Shown here one piece after another: positions 16,276-22,932 of a stretch of 64,000 nt of DNA (position 1 is the stretch's first letter; each line of letters starts with the position of its first letter). The notes beneath the pieces were generated by a model. It searched no databases. It was not told the DNA's origin and saw only the letters and a program-made list of their open reading frames with translations. Origin of the DNA: an uncultured Ruminococcus sp. (GTDB lineage Bacteria; Bacillota; Clostridia; Oscillospirales; Ruminococcaceae); assembly GCF_947301925.1 (NCBI RefSeq), contig NZ_CAMYUE010000009.1:46902-110901 (forward strand), written 5' to 3'. The translations under genes were made by a program, and so were the position numbers.

Positions 16276-17235
16276 TCACTTCTGCCTTGCGGCGGATTTT
16301 TTCAATTTACGTTTTCTCAGCTTTTCAGGCAGGAATGTCCTGAAAAAATATGTCAACAGGAACCATGCTCCTGCTATGACCACTGTACCCACGCGGAAGG
16401 AAAGCTCTCCCGAGGTGTCCCAGCGACCCTTGGATACGCCGAACTGCGGGCGTATATCCACGGTCTTCAGCCTTACGGTAAAGAGCTGGCTGATAAAGGC
16501 GATGCCGCTGTATACCAGTGCGGAGTACCTTCCGTACTTCACTGCGCAGTCGCAGGCGTCCTCGTCTGCGATAACGAAGTCTATATAGAAGTCCTTCAGC
16601 CTGAAGCCCTTGAATATCTTCAGCAGGGGGCGCTGAGCGCTCTCCCATATGCCCACCAGGAACTCTATCTTGTCGCTGAGTGACTTGCTGTCATCGTCCT
16701 CTGACTTTTCGGAGCTGTCCTCCTCATCATCGGAGAAGTCCCCGTCAAAGTCCTCATCGTCCTTCTTTTTCTTCTTTTTGTCCTTTTTCTTAAAGGGAGC
16801 TTCCTCAGTGATCTCCCCGTCAATGCTGTCGGCAGCGTCAGCCTCCTGTGCCGGAGCGCTGTCTGTATTCTCTGCGCTCTCGCTGACCGCAGGGAGCATA
16901 TCCGCTTCGGGATCGTTCACGGGGATATCCTCCAGCTCCTTCTCCCATTCGTACTGCTCGCGCTGCTTTTTCTTTTTCTTTGACTTTTTCTCCTTAACGG
17001 GCTTCGGCTTCTTCGGCTTTGAAGGCTTGTCCTTCTTTTTTGCCTTGCGCTTCTTCCACCAGCCGTAGAGGCCTCCCCCGTCGGAGTCCATCAGGTTTAT
17101 TATCCAAAGCTTGGCTTTGTAGCTGAACTTTCCGTCGATGTAGCTGAACTCTCCTCCCGCAGGAGTTATGCACACCAGCAGTATTATGCCTAAAACGGCA
17201 AGAAGTATATACAGCAGAATTTTCAGTACGATCAT
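16276..17235 (-). CDS. DUF2953 (YtfI-like) membrane protein with charged insert
   Basis: 319 residues: an N-terminal hydrophobic helix (about 3-24), a long insert of alternating Lys-rich and Asp/Glu-rich blocks (about 55-185), then a DUF2953-type C-terminal region (LKIFKGFRLKDFYIDFVIAD, KYGRYSALVYSGI, VDIRPQFG) and a second hydrophobic helix. YtfI partners YtfJ in Bacillus, and the pair is adjacent here too. The charged insert is much longer than the family core needs and may be disordered. Function inferred from neighbourhood. Confidence 0.75.
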   Translation of the reverse strand: MIVLKILLYILLAVLGIILLVCITPAGGEFSYIDGKFSYKAKLWIINLMDSDGGGLYGWWKKRKAKKKDKPSKPKKPKPVKEKKSKKKKKQREQYEWEKELEDIPVNDPEADMLPAVSESAENTDSAPAQEADAADSIDGEITEEAPFKKKDKKKKKKDDEDFDGDFSDDEEDSSEKSEDDDSKSLSDKIEFLVGIWESAQRPLLKIFKGFRLKDFYIDFVIADEDACDCAVKYGRYSALVYSGIAFISQLFTVRLKTVDIRPQFGVSKGRWDTSGELSFRVGTVVIAGAWFLLTYFFRTFLPEKLRKRKLKKSAARQK

Positions 17236-17256
17236 TCCTGCCGCTCCTTTCGTCTG

Positions 17257-17838
17257 TTATTCTTGCTTCTGAGCCTCCGCCAGCTCTCTGTCCACGAACT
17301 CATCCTCGGTCTCCAGAACCATATCGCTCTGTCCCGGGAGAGGCGGAAGATCTGCCACGGAGCTGAGTCCGAAGCTTCTCAGGAATACGGCCGTAGTCCT
17401 GTATACTATGGGCTTTCCGGGGACGTCCAGACGTCCTGCCTCCTCCACAAGGCCCTTTTCCACCAGGTTGTTTATTACCGAGGAGCTGTCTATTCCGCGG
17501 ACATTCTCCACGAAGCCCTTGGATACGGGCTGATTGTAGGCGATTATGGTAAGAGCCTCCATTGCCGCATTTGACAGGGGGGCTGTCCTCTTGGTCTCCA
17601 GAGCCGCCCTGACCTGGGGAGCGTACTCCTCACGGGTACACATCTGGAAGCTGCTGTCCAGCTTCTTTATGCACAGACCGCTGCCGCAGTCCTCGTACCG
17701 CTCGTTGAGCAGTCTTATCATTGACGGCAGAGTTCCCGCGTCAACGCCGCTTGCCTCCGAGAGGCGGTATATCTCAATGGGCTCGCCGCTGGCAAAGAGT
17801 ATGGCCTCAATGGCTCCGAGCCTGTCCTTTATCTCCAA
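17257..17838 (-). CDS. scpB: Segregation and condensation protein B
   Basis: 193 residues from a TTG start preceded by GGAGAGGAT. Two winged-helix domains: AILFASGEPIEIYRLSEASG near the start and ALTIIAYNQPVSKGFVENVR with GRLDVPGKPIVYRTT in the second, the hallmark region of ScpB. ScpB dimers bridge ScpA and the SMC ATPase in the condensin complex that compacts and segregates the chromosome. It lies three bases after scpA. Confidence 0.93.
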   Translation of the reverse strand: MEIKDRLGAIEAILFASGEPIEIYRLSEASGVDAGTLPSMIRLLNERYEDCGSGLCIKKLDSSFQMCTREEYAPQVRAALETKRTAPLSNAAMEALTIIAYNQPVSKGFVENVRGIDSSSVINNLVEKGLVEEAGRLDVPGKPIVYRTTAVFLRSFGLSSVADLPPLPGQSDMVLETEDEFVDRELAEAQKQE

Positions 17839-17841
17839 GTC

Positions 17842-18564
17842 TTATCCTCTCCGTTCTTTTCTTCCCTTGAAGAATATCATGGTATTGTCGTCGCTTATGC
17901 CTATGCGGCCGTGCCTTGTGAGCTCCAGCACCGCAAGGAAGGTGGCCACTCTTGCGGAGCGGTCGGTTACTCCCTCATAGAGACTGTCCATGTGCATCTC
18001 TCCCGTCTCGTAGAGCTGTCGGAGGATATGCACCACCTTGGTCATTACCGAGACTATGCGCCGCTTCACCACGGAGTTGATCTTGTTCTCCACGCGGAGC
18101 TTTGCGTGCTCGGACCTTATATTCTTCATTGATATGGCGCTGTAGGCTATGGCAAGCCTTTCGGGCTCGTGGACAAGTGTATAGGTCATGTCCGCCTTTA
18201 TCTTCATGGGGCTCCTGACGAAGATATCGCCGCCCCTGAAGGCCTCCGCAAGGGTCTTTGCGGCGATCTTGCAGAGAGAATACTCGATGAGGGCGCCCTC
18301 CAGCTCGCGCTTCATCTGCTCGGCCTCCTCGGGCTGAGGAAGCAGCGAGGCAGTCTTGATATATATGAGCCTTGCAGCCATTTCCAGGAACTCCCCTGCC
18401 AGCTCAAGGTCCTGTTCATGGGCCTGATCTATATACAGCAGGTACTGCTCCAGCAGCTTGGATATCTCTATGTCGCAGATATTCAGCTTGTGCTTTGCTA
18501 TAAGGCTAAGCAGCAGGTCGAGAGGCCCTTCAAAGACCTCCAGTTTGAATGATATACTTTCCAT
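17842..18564 (-). CDS. scpA: Segregation and condensation protein A (kleisin)
   Basis: 240 residues from the ATG four bases after the preceding stop. N-terminal SFKLEVFEGPLDLLLSLIAKHKLNI is the SMC-neck binding region of ScpA. A helical middle (EFLEMAARLIYIKTASLLP) binds ScpB, and a C-terminal winged helix (VATFLAVLELTRHGRIGI) binds the SMC head. It forms the SMC-ScpAB condensin with the next gene. In-frame TTG codons upstream belong to the end of the previous gene and were not used. Confidence 0.93.
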   Translation of the reverse strand: MESISFKLEVFEGPLDLLLSLIAKHKLNICDIEISKLLEQYLLYIDQAHEQDLELAGEFLEMAARLIYIKTASLLPQPEEAEQMKRELEGALIEYSLCKIAAKTLAEAFRGGDIFVRSPMKIKADMTYTLVHEPERLAIAYSAISMKNIRSEHAKLRVENKINSVVKRRIVSVMTKVVHILRQLYETGEMHMDSLYEGVTDRSARVATFLAVLELTRHGRIGISDDNTMIFFKGRKERRG

Positions 18565-18568
18565 TTCT

Positions 18569-19297
18569 CTAATCCACAAAATAAAACCAGTTTTCTCCGA
18601 ATACTACCTTTACGATCTTCTCCGGGATATCCCACGGGGCATGGCAGAACACCAGATGGTCCAGCAGGCGCTTGAACTGCGTCACGATGACACCGATGAC
18701 CGATATCTCGCCGTCTGTTATGAGCTCGATGAAGATTATTCCCCAGAGGATTATGTTCGACCAGTACATTATCTTCTTGTAGTGGCTGAAGTACCACCTT
18801 CTGAACTTAGGCCACGAGAACTGGTAGAAGATCTGGAAGCCGTCAAGAGACGGCAGAGGCAGAAGGTCTATGACTCCGAAGCAGAGTCCCGAATAGGCCG
18901 CCGCCCTGAGCACCCTGAAAAGACTGGCCATCAGGAACGATGAGGGAGCCAGACCGTACAGTGCTCCCGATATGTTGTACAGAAGCAGATACATGAAGAA
19001 ATACGCAAATGGAGCCGAAAGTGATATGAGGGTCACGTCCAGCTTCATGCGCTTCAGCTTTGAGACGTCGTAATTCATCTCCTTGCTCCAGCCCATACCC
19101 GTGATAAGGGTTATCAGCATTCCCGTCCTGTCCGTATGTCTGCGGAAATCAAGACTGAGCCTACCCTGGGACTTCGGGGTATCATCTCCCAGCAGCTTTG
19201 CCGTGCCGGCCTTCACAAATGCGGCGGCAGGCATTACAGCAACAAGAAGTATCACTCTGGATATGGCAACAAGTATCAGCCTGTAAATAACACTCAT
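18569..19297 (-). CDS. Site-2 protease paralog lacking the HExxH motif (likely pseudoenzyme)
   Basis: 242-residue polytopic membrane protein clearly related to the neighbouring S2P. It shares LLGDDTPKSQGRLSLDFRRHTDRTG and the C-terminal LPLPSLDGFQIFYQFSWPKFRRW with the paralog's LIPLPPMDGFNFLRAFTPAKFDNW. Where the paralog has HESAH, this protein reads AAAFVKAG, so the zinc-binding His pair and catalytic Glu are gone, while the second-motif Asp (SLDG) remains. A non-proteolytic partner, chaperone or regulator of the active copy is inferred. It ends four bases before scpA, and translation is probably coupled. Confidence 0.85.
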   Translation of the reverse strand: MSVIYRLILVAISRVILLVAVMPAAAFVKAGTAKLLGDDTPKSQGRLSLDFRRHTDRTGMLITLITGMGWSKEMNYDVSKLKRMKLDVTLISLSAPFAYFFMYLLLYNISGALYGLAPSSFLMASLFRVLRAAAYSGLCFGVIDLLPLPSLDGFQIFYQFSWPKFRRWYFSHYKKIMYWSNIILWGIIFIELITDGEISVIGVIVTQFKRLLDHLVFCHAPWDIPEKIVKVVFGENWFYFVD

Positions 19298-19326
19298 ATA
19301 TAGAACCTTTCAGATTTTTTATTATG

Positions 19327-20031
19327 TCACCTGAACAGCAGCGGTATCCATGACACAAGCCAGAATACACCGTACTCAACATAGGCTTCGATTATCATGA
19401 AAACCACTCTTACCATCATAAAATTGCTGCCTATGATTATCAGGGCGAAGAATATGCCGCTGAGTACGCGCTGATTGCGGAATACCCAGTTGTCGAACTT
19501 CGCAGGTGTGAACGCTCTCAGGAAGTTGAAGCCGTCCATGGGCGGCAGAGGTATCAGGTTGAACAGCGCCAGCGCAACATTGATGTGTATGAAATTGCCA
19601 AGCAGCTCATATGCTGCCTTTCCCGTCTCCGAGACCATTCCCTCGACCATGGTCCATTCTGAACCGCCTGCGATGATACAGGCCGACAGTACATATATGA
19701 AATAGCCAACAAGTGCGGCCAGCAGGTTTGAGATCGGTCCCGCTATGGCAACTATGGCATAGCCCAGACGGCGGCGCTTGAATTTCGACGGATCAACGGG
19801 TACGGGCTTTGCATAGCCAACTCCCAGAGCCAGCATCATCAGCAGTCCGATGATATCTATGTGCGCAAAGGGACTGAGAGATATCCGCCCGTTCCTTTTA
19901 GCTGTGTCGTCGCCCAGCCACAATGCCACAAGACCGTGGGCGGACTCGTGTATGGGTATCACCAGCATGAAGGTGATGGCCCTGGCAGCGATCATCAGTA
20001 TCATATCCAGCTGAATTCCGGAATCGTGCAT
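19327..20031 (-). CDS. Site-2 protease family membrane metalloprotease (M50)
   Basis: 234 residues, about six hydrophobic helices. The zinc motif is VIPIHESAHGLVALWLGDD and the second motif is NLIPLPPMDGFNFL (the Asp ligand). It cuts substrates within the membrane. In Firmicutes, S2P genes of this compact type often precede scpAB. It is not named SpoIVFB, because that protein has a different layout with a CBS domain. RBS AAAGGAT precedes the ATG. First gene of the cluster running to 11808. Confidence 0.92.
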   Translation of the reverse strand: MHDSGIQLDMILMIAARAITFMLVIPIHESAHGLVALWLGDDTAKRNGRISLSPFAHIDIIGLLMMLALGVGYAKPVPVDPSKFKRRRLGYAIVAIAGPISNLLAALVGYFIYVLSACIIAGGSEWTMVEGMVSETGKAAYELLGNFIHINVALALFNLIPLPPMDGFNFLRAFTPAKFDNWVFRNQRVLSGIFFALIIIGSNFMMVRVVFMIIEAYVEYGVFWLVSWIPLLFR

Positions 20032-20173
20032 AATTATCCTTTCTTTCCCGGAGCACCATGCTCCGACAACAGTTATACATTTAATATTATACTACAAAGC
20101 GGCATATATTTCAAGTAAAAAAGCATATTTTAAGCTGCTCAAAAAAATTTTTTTGATTTTTTTCAAAAAACAC

Positions 20174-20202
20174 TTGCTTTTTTTCTGATTATGTGTTAAA
20201 AT
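20174..20202 (+). promoter_or_regulatory. Sigma-A promoter of rpmB
   Basis: TTGCTT (20174-20179), 17-base spacer, TAAAAT (20197-20202). RBS AAGGAGG follows before the rpmB ATG. Confidence 0.8.
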
Positions 20203-20246
20203 AATCATGTTGTATTTTTACAGGTTAGTTAAGGAGGTGCAACCTA

Positions 20247-20432
20247 ATGGCAAAATGTGATATCTGCGGAAAGGGCGTAACCTTTGGTATCAAGGTCTCA
20301 CACTCACACAGACGTTCCAACAGAACATGGAAGCCTAATGTAAAGCGTGTCAAGGCTATCGTCAAGGGTACTCCTTGTCATATCTACGCTTGCTCAAGAT
20401 GCCTGCGTTCAGGCAAGGTCGAGAGAGCTTGA
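20247..20432 (+). CDS. rpmB: Ribosomal protein bL28
   Basis: 61 residues, normal for bL28 of the large ribosomal subunit. It begins MAKCDICGKGVTFGIKVSHS, continues HRRSNRTWKPNVKRV, and ends with YACSRCLRSGKVERA. The two Cys pairs (CDIC, CSRC) make this the zinc-ribbon (C+) form, for which zinc-independent paralogs are known in some bacteria. Monocistronic with its own promoter and terminator. Confidence 0.97.
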   Translation: MAKCDICGKGVTFGIKVSHSHRRSNRTWKPNVKRVKAIVKGTPCHIYACSRCLRSGKVERA

Positions 20433-20453
20433 TGATCTTAGCATGAAAAGAAC

Positions 20454-20483
20454 AAGGGCGTTCCGTCAGGTACGCTCTTTTTT
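20454..20483 (+). terminator. Terminator of rpmB
   Basis: AAGGGCGT (20454-20461) with ACGCTCTT (20472-20479), then a T run. Confidence 0.75.
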
Positions 20484-20500
20484 CATGCCCTTATATCCGA

Positions 20501-20538
20501 AAAAAAGGCATTCCCGCATAACCGGGAGTGCCTTTTTA
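20501..20538. terminator. Bidirectional terminator between rpmB and the permuted binding protein
   Basis: GGCATTCCCG (20507-20516) pairs with CGGGAGTGCC (20523-20532), flanked by A6 and T5. Confidence 0.85.
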
Positions 20539-20546
20539 TTAATGCG

Positions 20547-21323
20547 TCAGTCCGCTCTTACAACAATTACCTGCTTTGATACGGCATAGCTCTGTGTGAA
20601 GGAGACCTTCTCCTCACGCTCGGGAGTTACGGACATACCTGCGACGCCCACATCAACTCTTTCCGAATCAACGGCGCCTATGATATCGTCAAAGTCCATA
20701 TTCTCTATCTTGAGAGTCAGTGCCAGCTCGTCGCAGACAGCGTTCATGATATCAACGTCTATACCAACGATCTTTCCATCCTCTATGCTCTCATAAGGCG
20801 GGAACTCCGCATTGGTAGCCATGGTCAGCACGGACGATCTCTCGATATTGTTATCGGGAATATAGCCGATGTGATCGGGGTCGCTGCCTATCCAGTGCTT
20901 CATGATTTTTTCGATGGTCCCGTCCTCTTTAAACCTTGTGAGCACCTCGTCAATCTGCTCGCCCAGCTCGTCGTTGCCCTTCTTGTATGCTATGGAATAC
21001 TCCTCCTCAGCGAATGCGTCGGGAAGTATCTGAAGTCCCTTGTTCTTCTTTATGAATTCCTGAGCAGGCTCGGAATCTATTATAACAGCGTCTATCTTGC
21101 CCTGCTTCAGAGCCTGTATAGCGTCTGAACCCTTGTCATAGCCCTCGACCTTGGCGTCCTCAACGTCCTGAGCAAAGATATAGCCTGTAGTGCCCAGCTG
21201 AGTGCCTATGGTCTTGCCCTTGAGCTCGTCCGCATTATGTACGGTATTTGCAGGTGCGCCGCAGCCTGAAAGACTTACAGCAAGTATAAGACCGGCGGAT
21301 AAAGTTCCTAAAAATTTTTTCAT
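20547..21323 (-). CDS. Solute-binding lipoprotein with circularly permuted SBP_bac_3 order
   Basis: 258 residues with lipoprotein signal LILAVSLSGCGA (Cys21). The parts are those of an amino-acid ABC transporter binding protein but in swapped order. Residues about 30-155 match the usual second half (ADELKGKTIGTQLGTTG, LKQGKIDAVIIDSEPAQEF, EEYSIAYKKGN, RFKEDGTIEKIMKHWIG). Residues about 165-258 match the usual first half (LTMATNAEFPPYESIEDGK, VGIDVDIMNAV, VGVAGMSVTPEREEKVSFTQ, QVIVVRAD). The cut falls at the hinge crossover, so a complete two-lobe fold is expected. It is an orphan: no permease or ATPase lies adjacent. The ligand is presumably an amino acid. Confidence 0.88.
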   Translation of the reverse strand: MKKFLGTLSAGLILAVSLSGCGAPANTVHNADELKGKTIGTQLGTTGYIFAQDVEDAKVEGYDKGSDAIQALKQGKIDAVIIDSEPAQEFIKKNKGLQILPDAFAEEEYSIAYKKGNDELGEQIDEVLTRFKEDGTIEKIMKHWIGSDPDHIGYIPDNNIERSSVLTMATNAEFPPYESIEDGKIVGIDVDIMNAVCDELALTLKIENMDFDDIIGAVDSERVDVGVAGMSVTPEREEKVSFTQSYAVSKQVIVVRAD

Positions 21324-21362
21324 AGAAAGTCATTCCTTTCTCAAATAAGATCTTATACTTAT

Positions 21363-21391
21363 ATTATAAACATTTTTTCCAAAAAAATCAA
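21363..21391 (-). promoter_or_regulatory. Sigma-A promoter of the permuted binding protein
   Basis: On the minus strand TTGATT (21391-21386), 17-base spacer, TATAAT (21368-21363). A 12-base palindrome ATAAGATCTTAT (21345-21356) lies just downstream, near the expected start of transcription, and could be an operator. Confidence 0.8.
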
Positions 21392-21430
21392 GAGATTCAA
21401 AGAAATTTTATCCATTTTGTAACTAATACC

Positions 21431-21466
21431 AAAAAACCGCTGTCTTACGCCTTGTAAGACAGCGGT
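21431..21466 (-). terminator. Terminator of the cysK/PPOX-fold gene pair
   Basis: ACCGCTGTCTTAC and GTAAGACAGCGGT form a 13-base stem (21436-21448 with 21454-21466), with T6 at the minus-strand exit. Confidence 0.9.
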
Positions 21467-21472
21467 GACGGC

Positions 21473-21868
21473 TCAGAGAATGCTCTCTCCTTCGCCCATT
21501 ACGTGTATAAGAACAGCCTTTGCGTCCTCGAGACGGAATATCATCATTCTGTTACCCGTCCTGTCGTTGTAGATCTCCTTCAGGTGGGGCATTGCTTCAA
21601 GAGCCGCCTCTGCATACCCGGGATCATCCTCGAAAACGGCCTTTCCTGTGTAGCGGAGCCATGTTCCGTCGCTCTTGCAGGCGGCTATCTCGCAGAGAGG
21701 GTTCTCCTTCAGCTGCTTGTATACATCCTTGAAGTCGCCTATGCCGAAAAGCACCTTTCCGTCCATTTCCATATGGAGCCCGAGAGGTCTCAGCTTAGGC
21801 TGGTCGCCGTCCTTTGTTGCAAGGAAGAATATCCCTGCCTCCGTGAGAAAATCATTGAGTCTGCTCAT
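21473..21868 (-). CDS. Pyridoxamine 5'-phosphate oxidase-fold flavin protein
   Basis: 131 residues from the ATG after AGAAGGAGG; the GTG seven codons upstream overlaps the RBS. Split-barrel flavin fold: AGIFFLATKDGDQPKLRPLG, then MDGKVLFGIGDFKDVYKQL and NPLCEIAACKSDGTWLRYTG. This group binds FMN, F420 or haem; the clostridial members are mostly uncharacterised reductases, not true PdxH. The gene follows the cysteine synthase-like gene and shares its transcript. Confidence 0.85.
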   Translation of the reverse strand: MSRLNDFLTEAGIFFLATKDGDQPKLRPLGLHMEMDGKVLFGIGDFKDVYKQLKENPLCEIAACKSDGTWLRYTGKAVFEDDPGYAEAALEAMPHLKEIYNDRTGNRMMIFRLEDAKAVLIHVMGEGESIL

Positions 21869-21902
21869 TATATATACCTCCTTCTGCACTTATATGTGCA
21901 TA

Positions 21903-22832
21903 TCAGTCGTCAAAAAGGGGCGTTGAGAAATATCTCTCGGCAGTATCGGGAAGTATGGTGACAACCGTCTTGCCCTCGCCCAGCTTCTCGGCAAGCTTCA
22001 GCGCTGCCGCAACATTGGTGCCGCTGGATATGCCGCACATTATACCCTCCTTGGAAGCCAGGTCCTTGGCGGTCTGAATAGCCTCCTCGTCGGTAACTAT
22101 GTAGATATCGTCGTATATGCTCTGATTGAGGATATCGGGGATTATTCCGTCGCCTATTCCCATCTGGAGATGTGTGCCGATATTTCCGCCTGCAAGAATG
22201 GCAGCGTTCTCGGGCTCCACAGCCCATATCACCATGTTGGGATACTGCGCCTTGAGAGCCTCGCCGATACCCGTAATGGTACCGCCTGTGCCTATTCCCG
22301 AGCAGAAGCCGTCTATCTTCACTGCTGACTGCTCCAGTATCTCCAGAGCGGTGTGATACTTGTGAGCGCCTATATTGTTCACGTTGGAGAACTGCTGGGG
22401 AACAAAGACGTTCTCGTCCTCCTCCGCCATTCTCAGTGCAGTATCAAGGCACTCCTGTATGCACTTGCCGATATCTCCGTCATCGTGTATGAGTATCACC
22501 TCCGCGCCGTAGTGCTTTACCAGCTTGCGGCGCTCCTCGCTTACGGAGTCGGGCATGATTATCACGGTCCTGTAGCCCTTTACCGCTCCGACAAGAGCAA
22601 GGCCTATGCCCTGATTTCCGCTGGTGGGCTCAACGATTATGGTATTCTCGTTGATCTTTCCCTCCATTTCGGCGTGGCGTATCATGTTGTAGGCTGTTCG
22701 GGTCTTTATGGAGCCGCCTACGTTGAGTCCCTCGAACTTTACGAGGACGTCGGCGCTTCCCTTCTTTGTCATCCGGTTGAGCTTTATCATGGGGGTATGC
22801 CCGATAGCTTCCAGAACGTTGTTATATATCAT
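21903..22832 (-). CDS. cysK: Cysteine synthase family PLP enzyme
   Basis: 309 residues, the usual length of O-acetylserine sulfhydrylase. The PLP lysine is in GLNVGGSIKTRTAY, the substrate loop is EPTSGNQGIGLALVG, the phosphate loop is GIGTGGTITGIGEAL, and the C-terminus has CGISSGTNVAAALK. It makes cysteine from O-acetylserine and sulfide. The active-site stretch differs from the common GGSVKDR (Thr replaces Asp) and NQG replaces NTG, so substrate preference could differ (O-phosphoserine or homoserine ester). The cysK symbol is therefore provisional. Confidence 0.85.
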   Translation of the reverse strand: MIYNNVLEAIGHTPMIKLNRMTKKGSADVLVKFEGLNVGGSIKTRTAYNMIRHAEMEGKINENTIIVEPTSGNQGIGLALVGAVKGYRTVIIMPDSVSEERRKLVKHYGAEVILIHDDGDIGKCIQECLDTALRMAEEDENVFVPQQFSNVNNIGAHKYHTALEILEQSAVKIDGFCSGIGTGGTITGIGEALKAQYPNMVIWAVEPENAAILAGGNIGTHLQMGIGDGIIPDILNQSIYDDIYIVTDEEAIQTAKDLASKEGIMCGISSGTNVAAALKLAEKLGEGKTVVTILPDTAERYFSTPLFDD

Positions 22833-22906
22833 TGGTTTATTACTCCTTGTCAGGACTCAGGTCAAAGAGCTGAGAGCTGAGTTTTTTGTTTGGGTATTCT
22901 GTCTAC

Positions 22907-22925
22907 GGGCAGATAATATCCGCCC
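22907..22925 (-). repeat. Dispersed palindromic repeat, copy 3
   Basis: GGGCAGATAATATCCGCCC on the plus strand, the inverse orientation of copy 1. It lies in the gap between cysK and metG, just past the metG 3' end. Confidence 0.6.
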
Positions 22926-22932
22926 CTGCCGA

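Noticed and set aside
19327..20031. Naming the active site-2 protease SpoIVFB
   Set aside because: No SpoIVFA partner or CBS domain. The compact S2P beside scpAB is a common separate type.
22907..22925. Terminator function for the palindromic repeat near metG
   Set aside because: No T run on either strand; the same core occurs where no gene ends.
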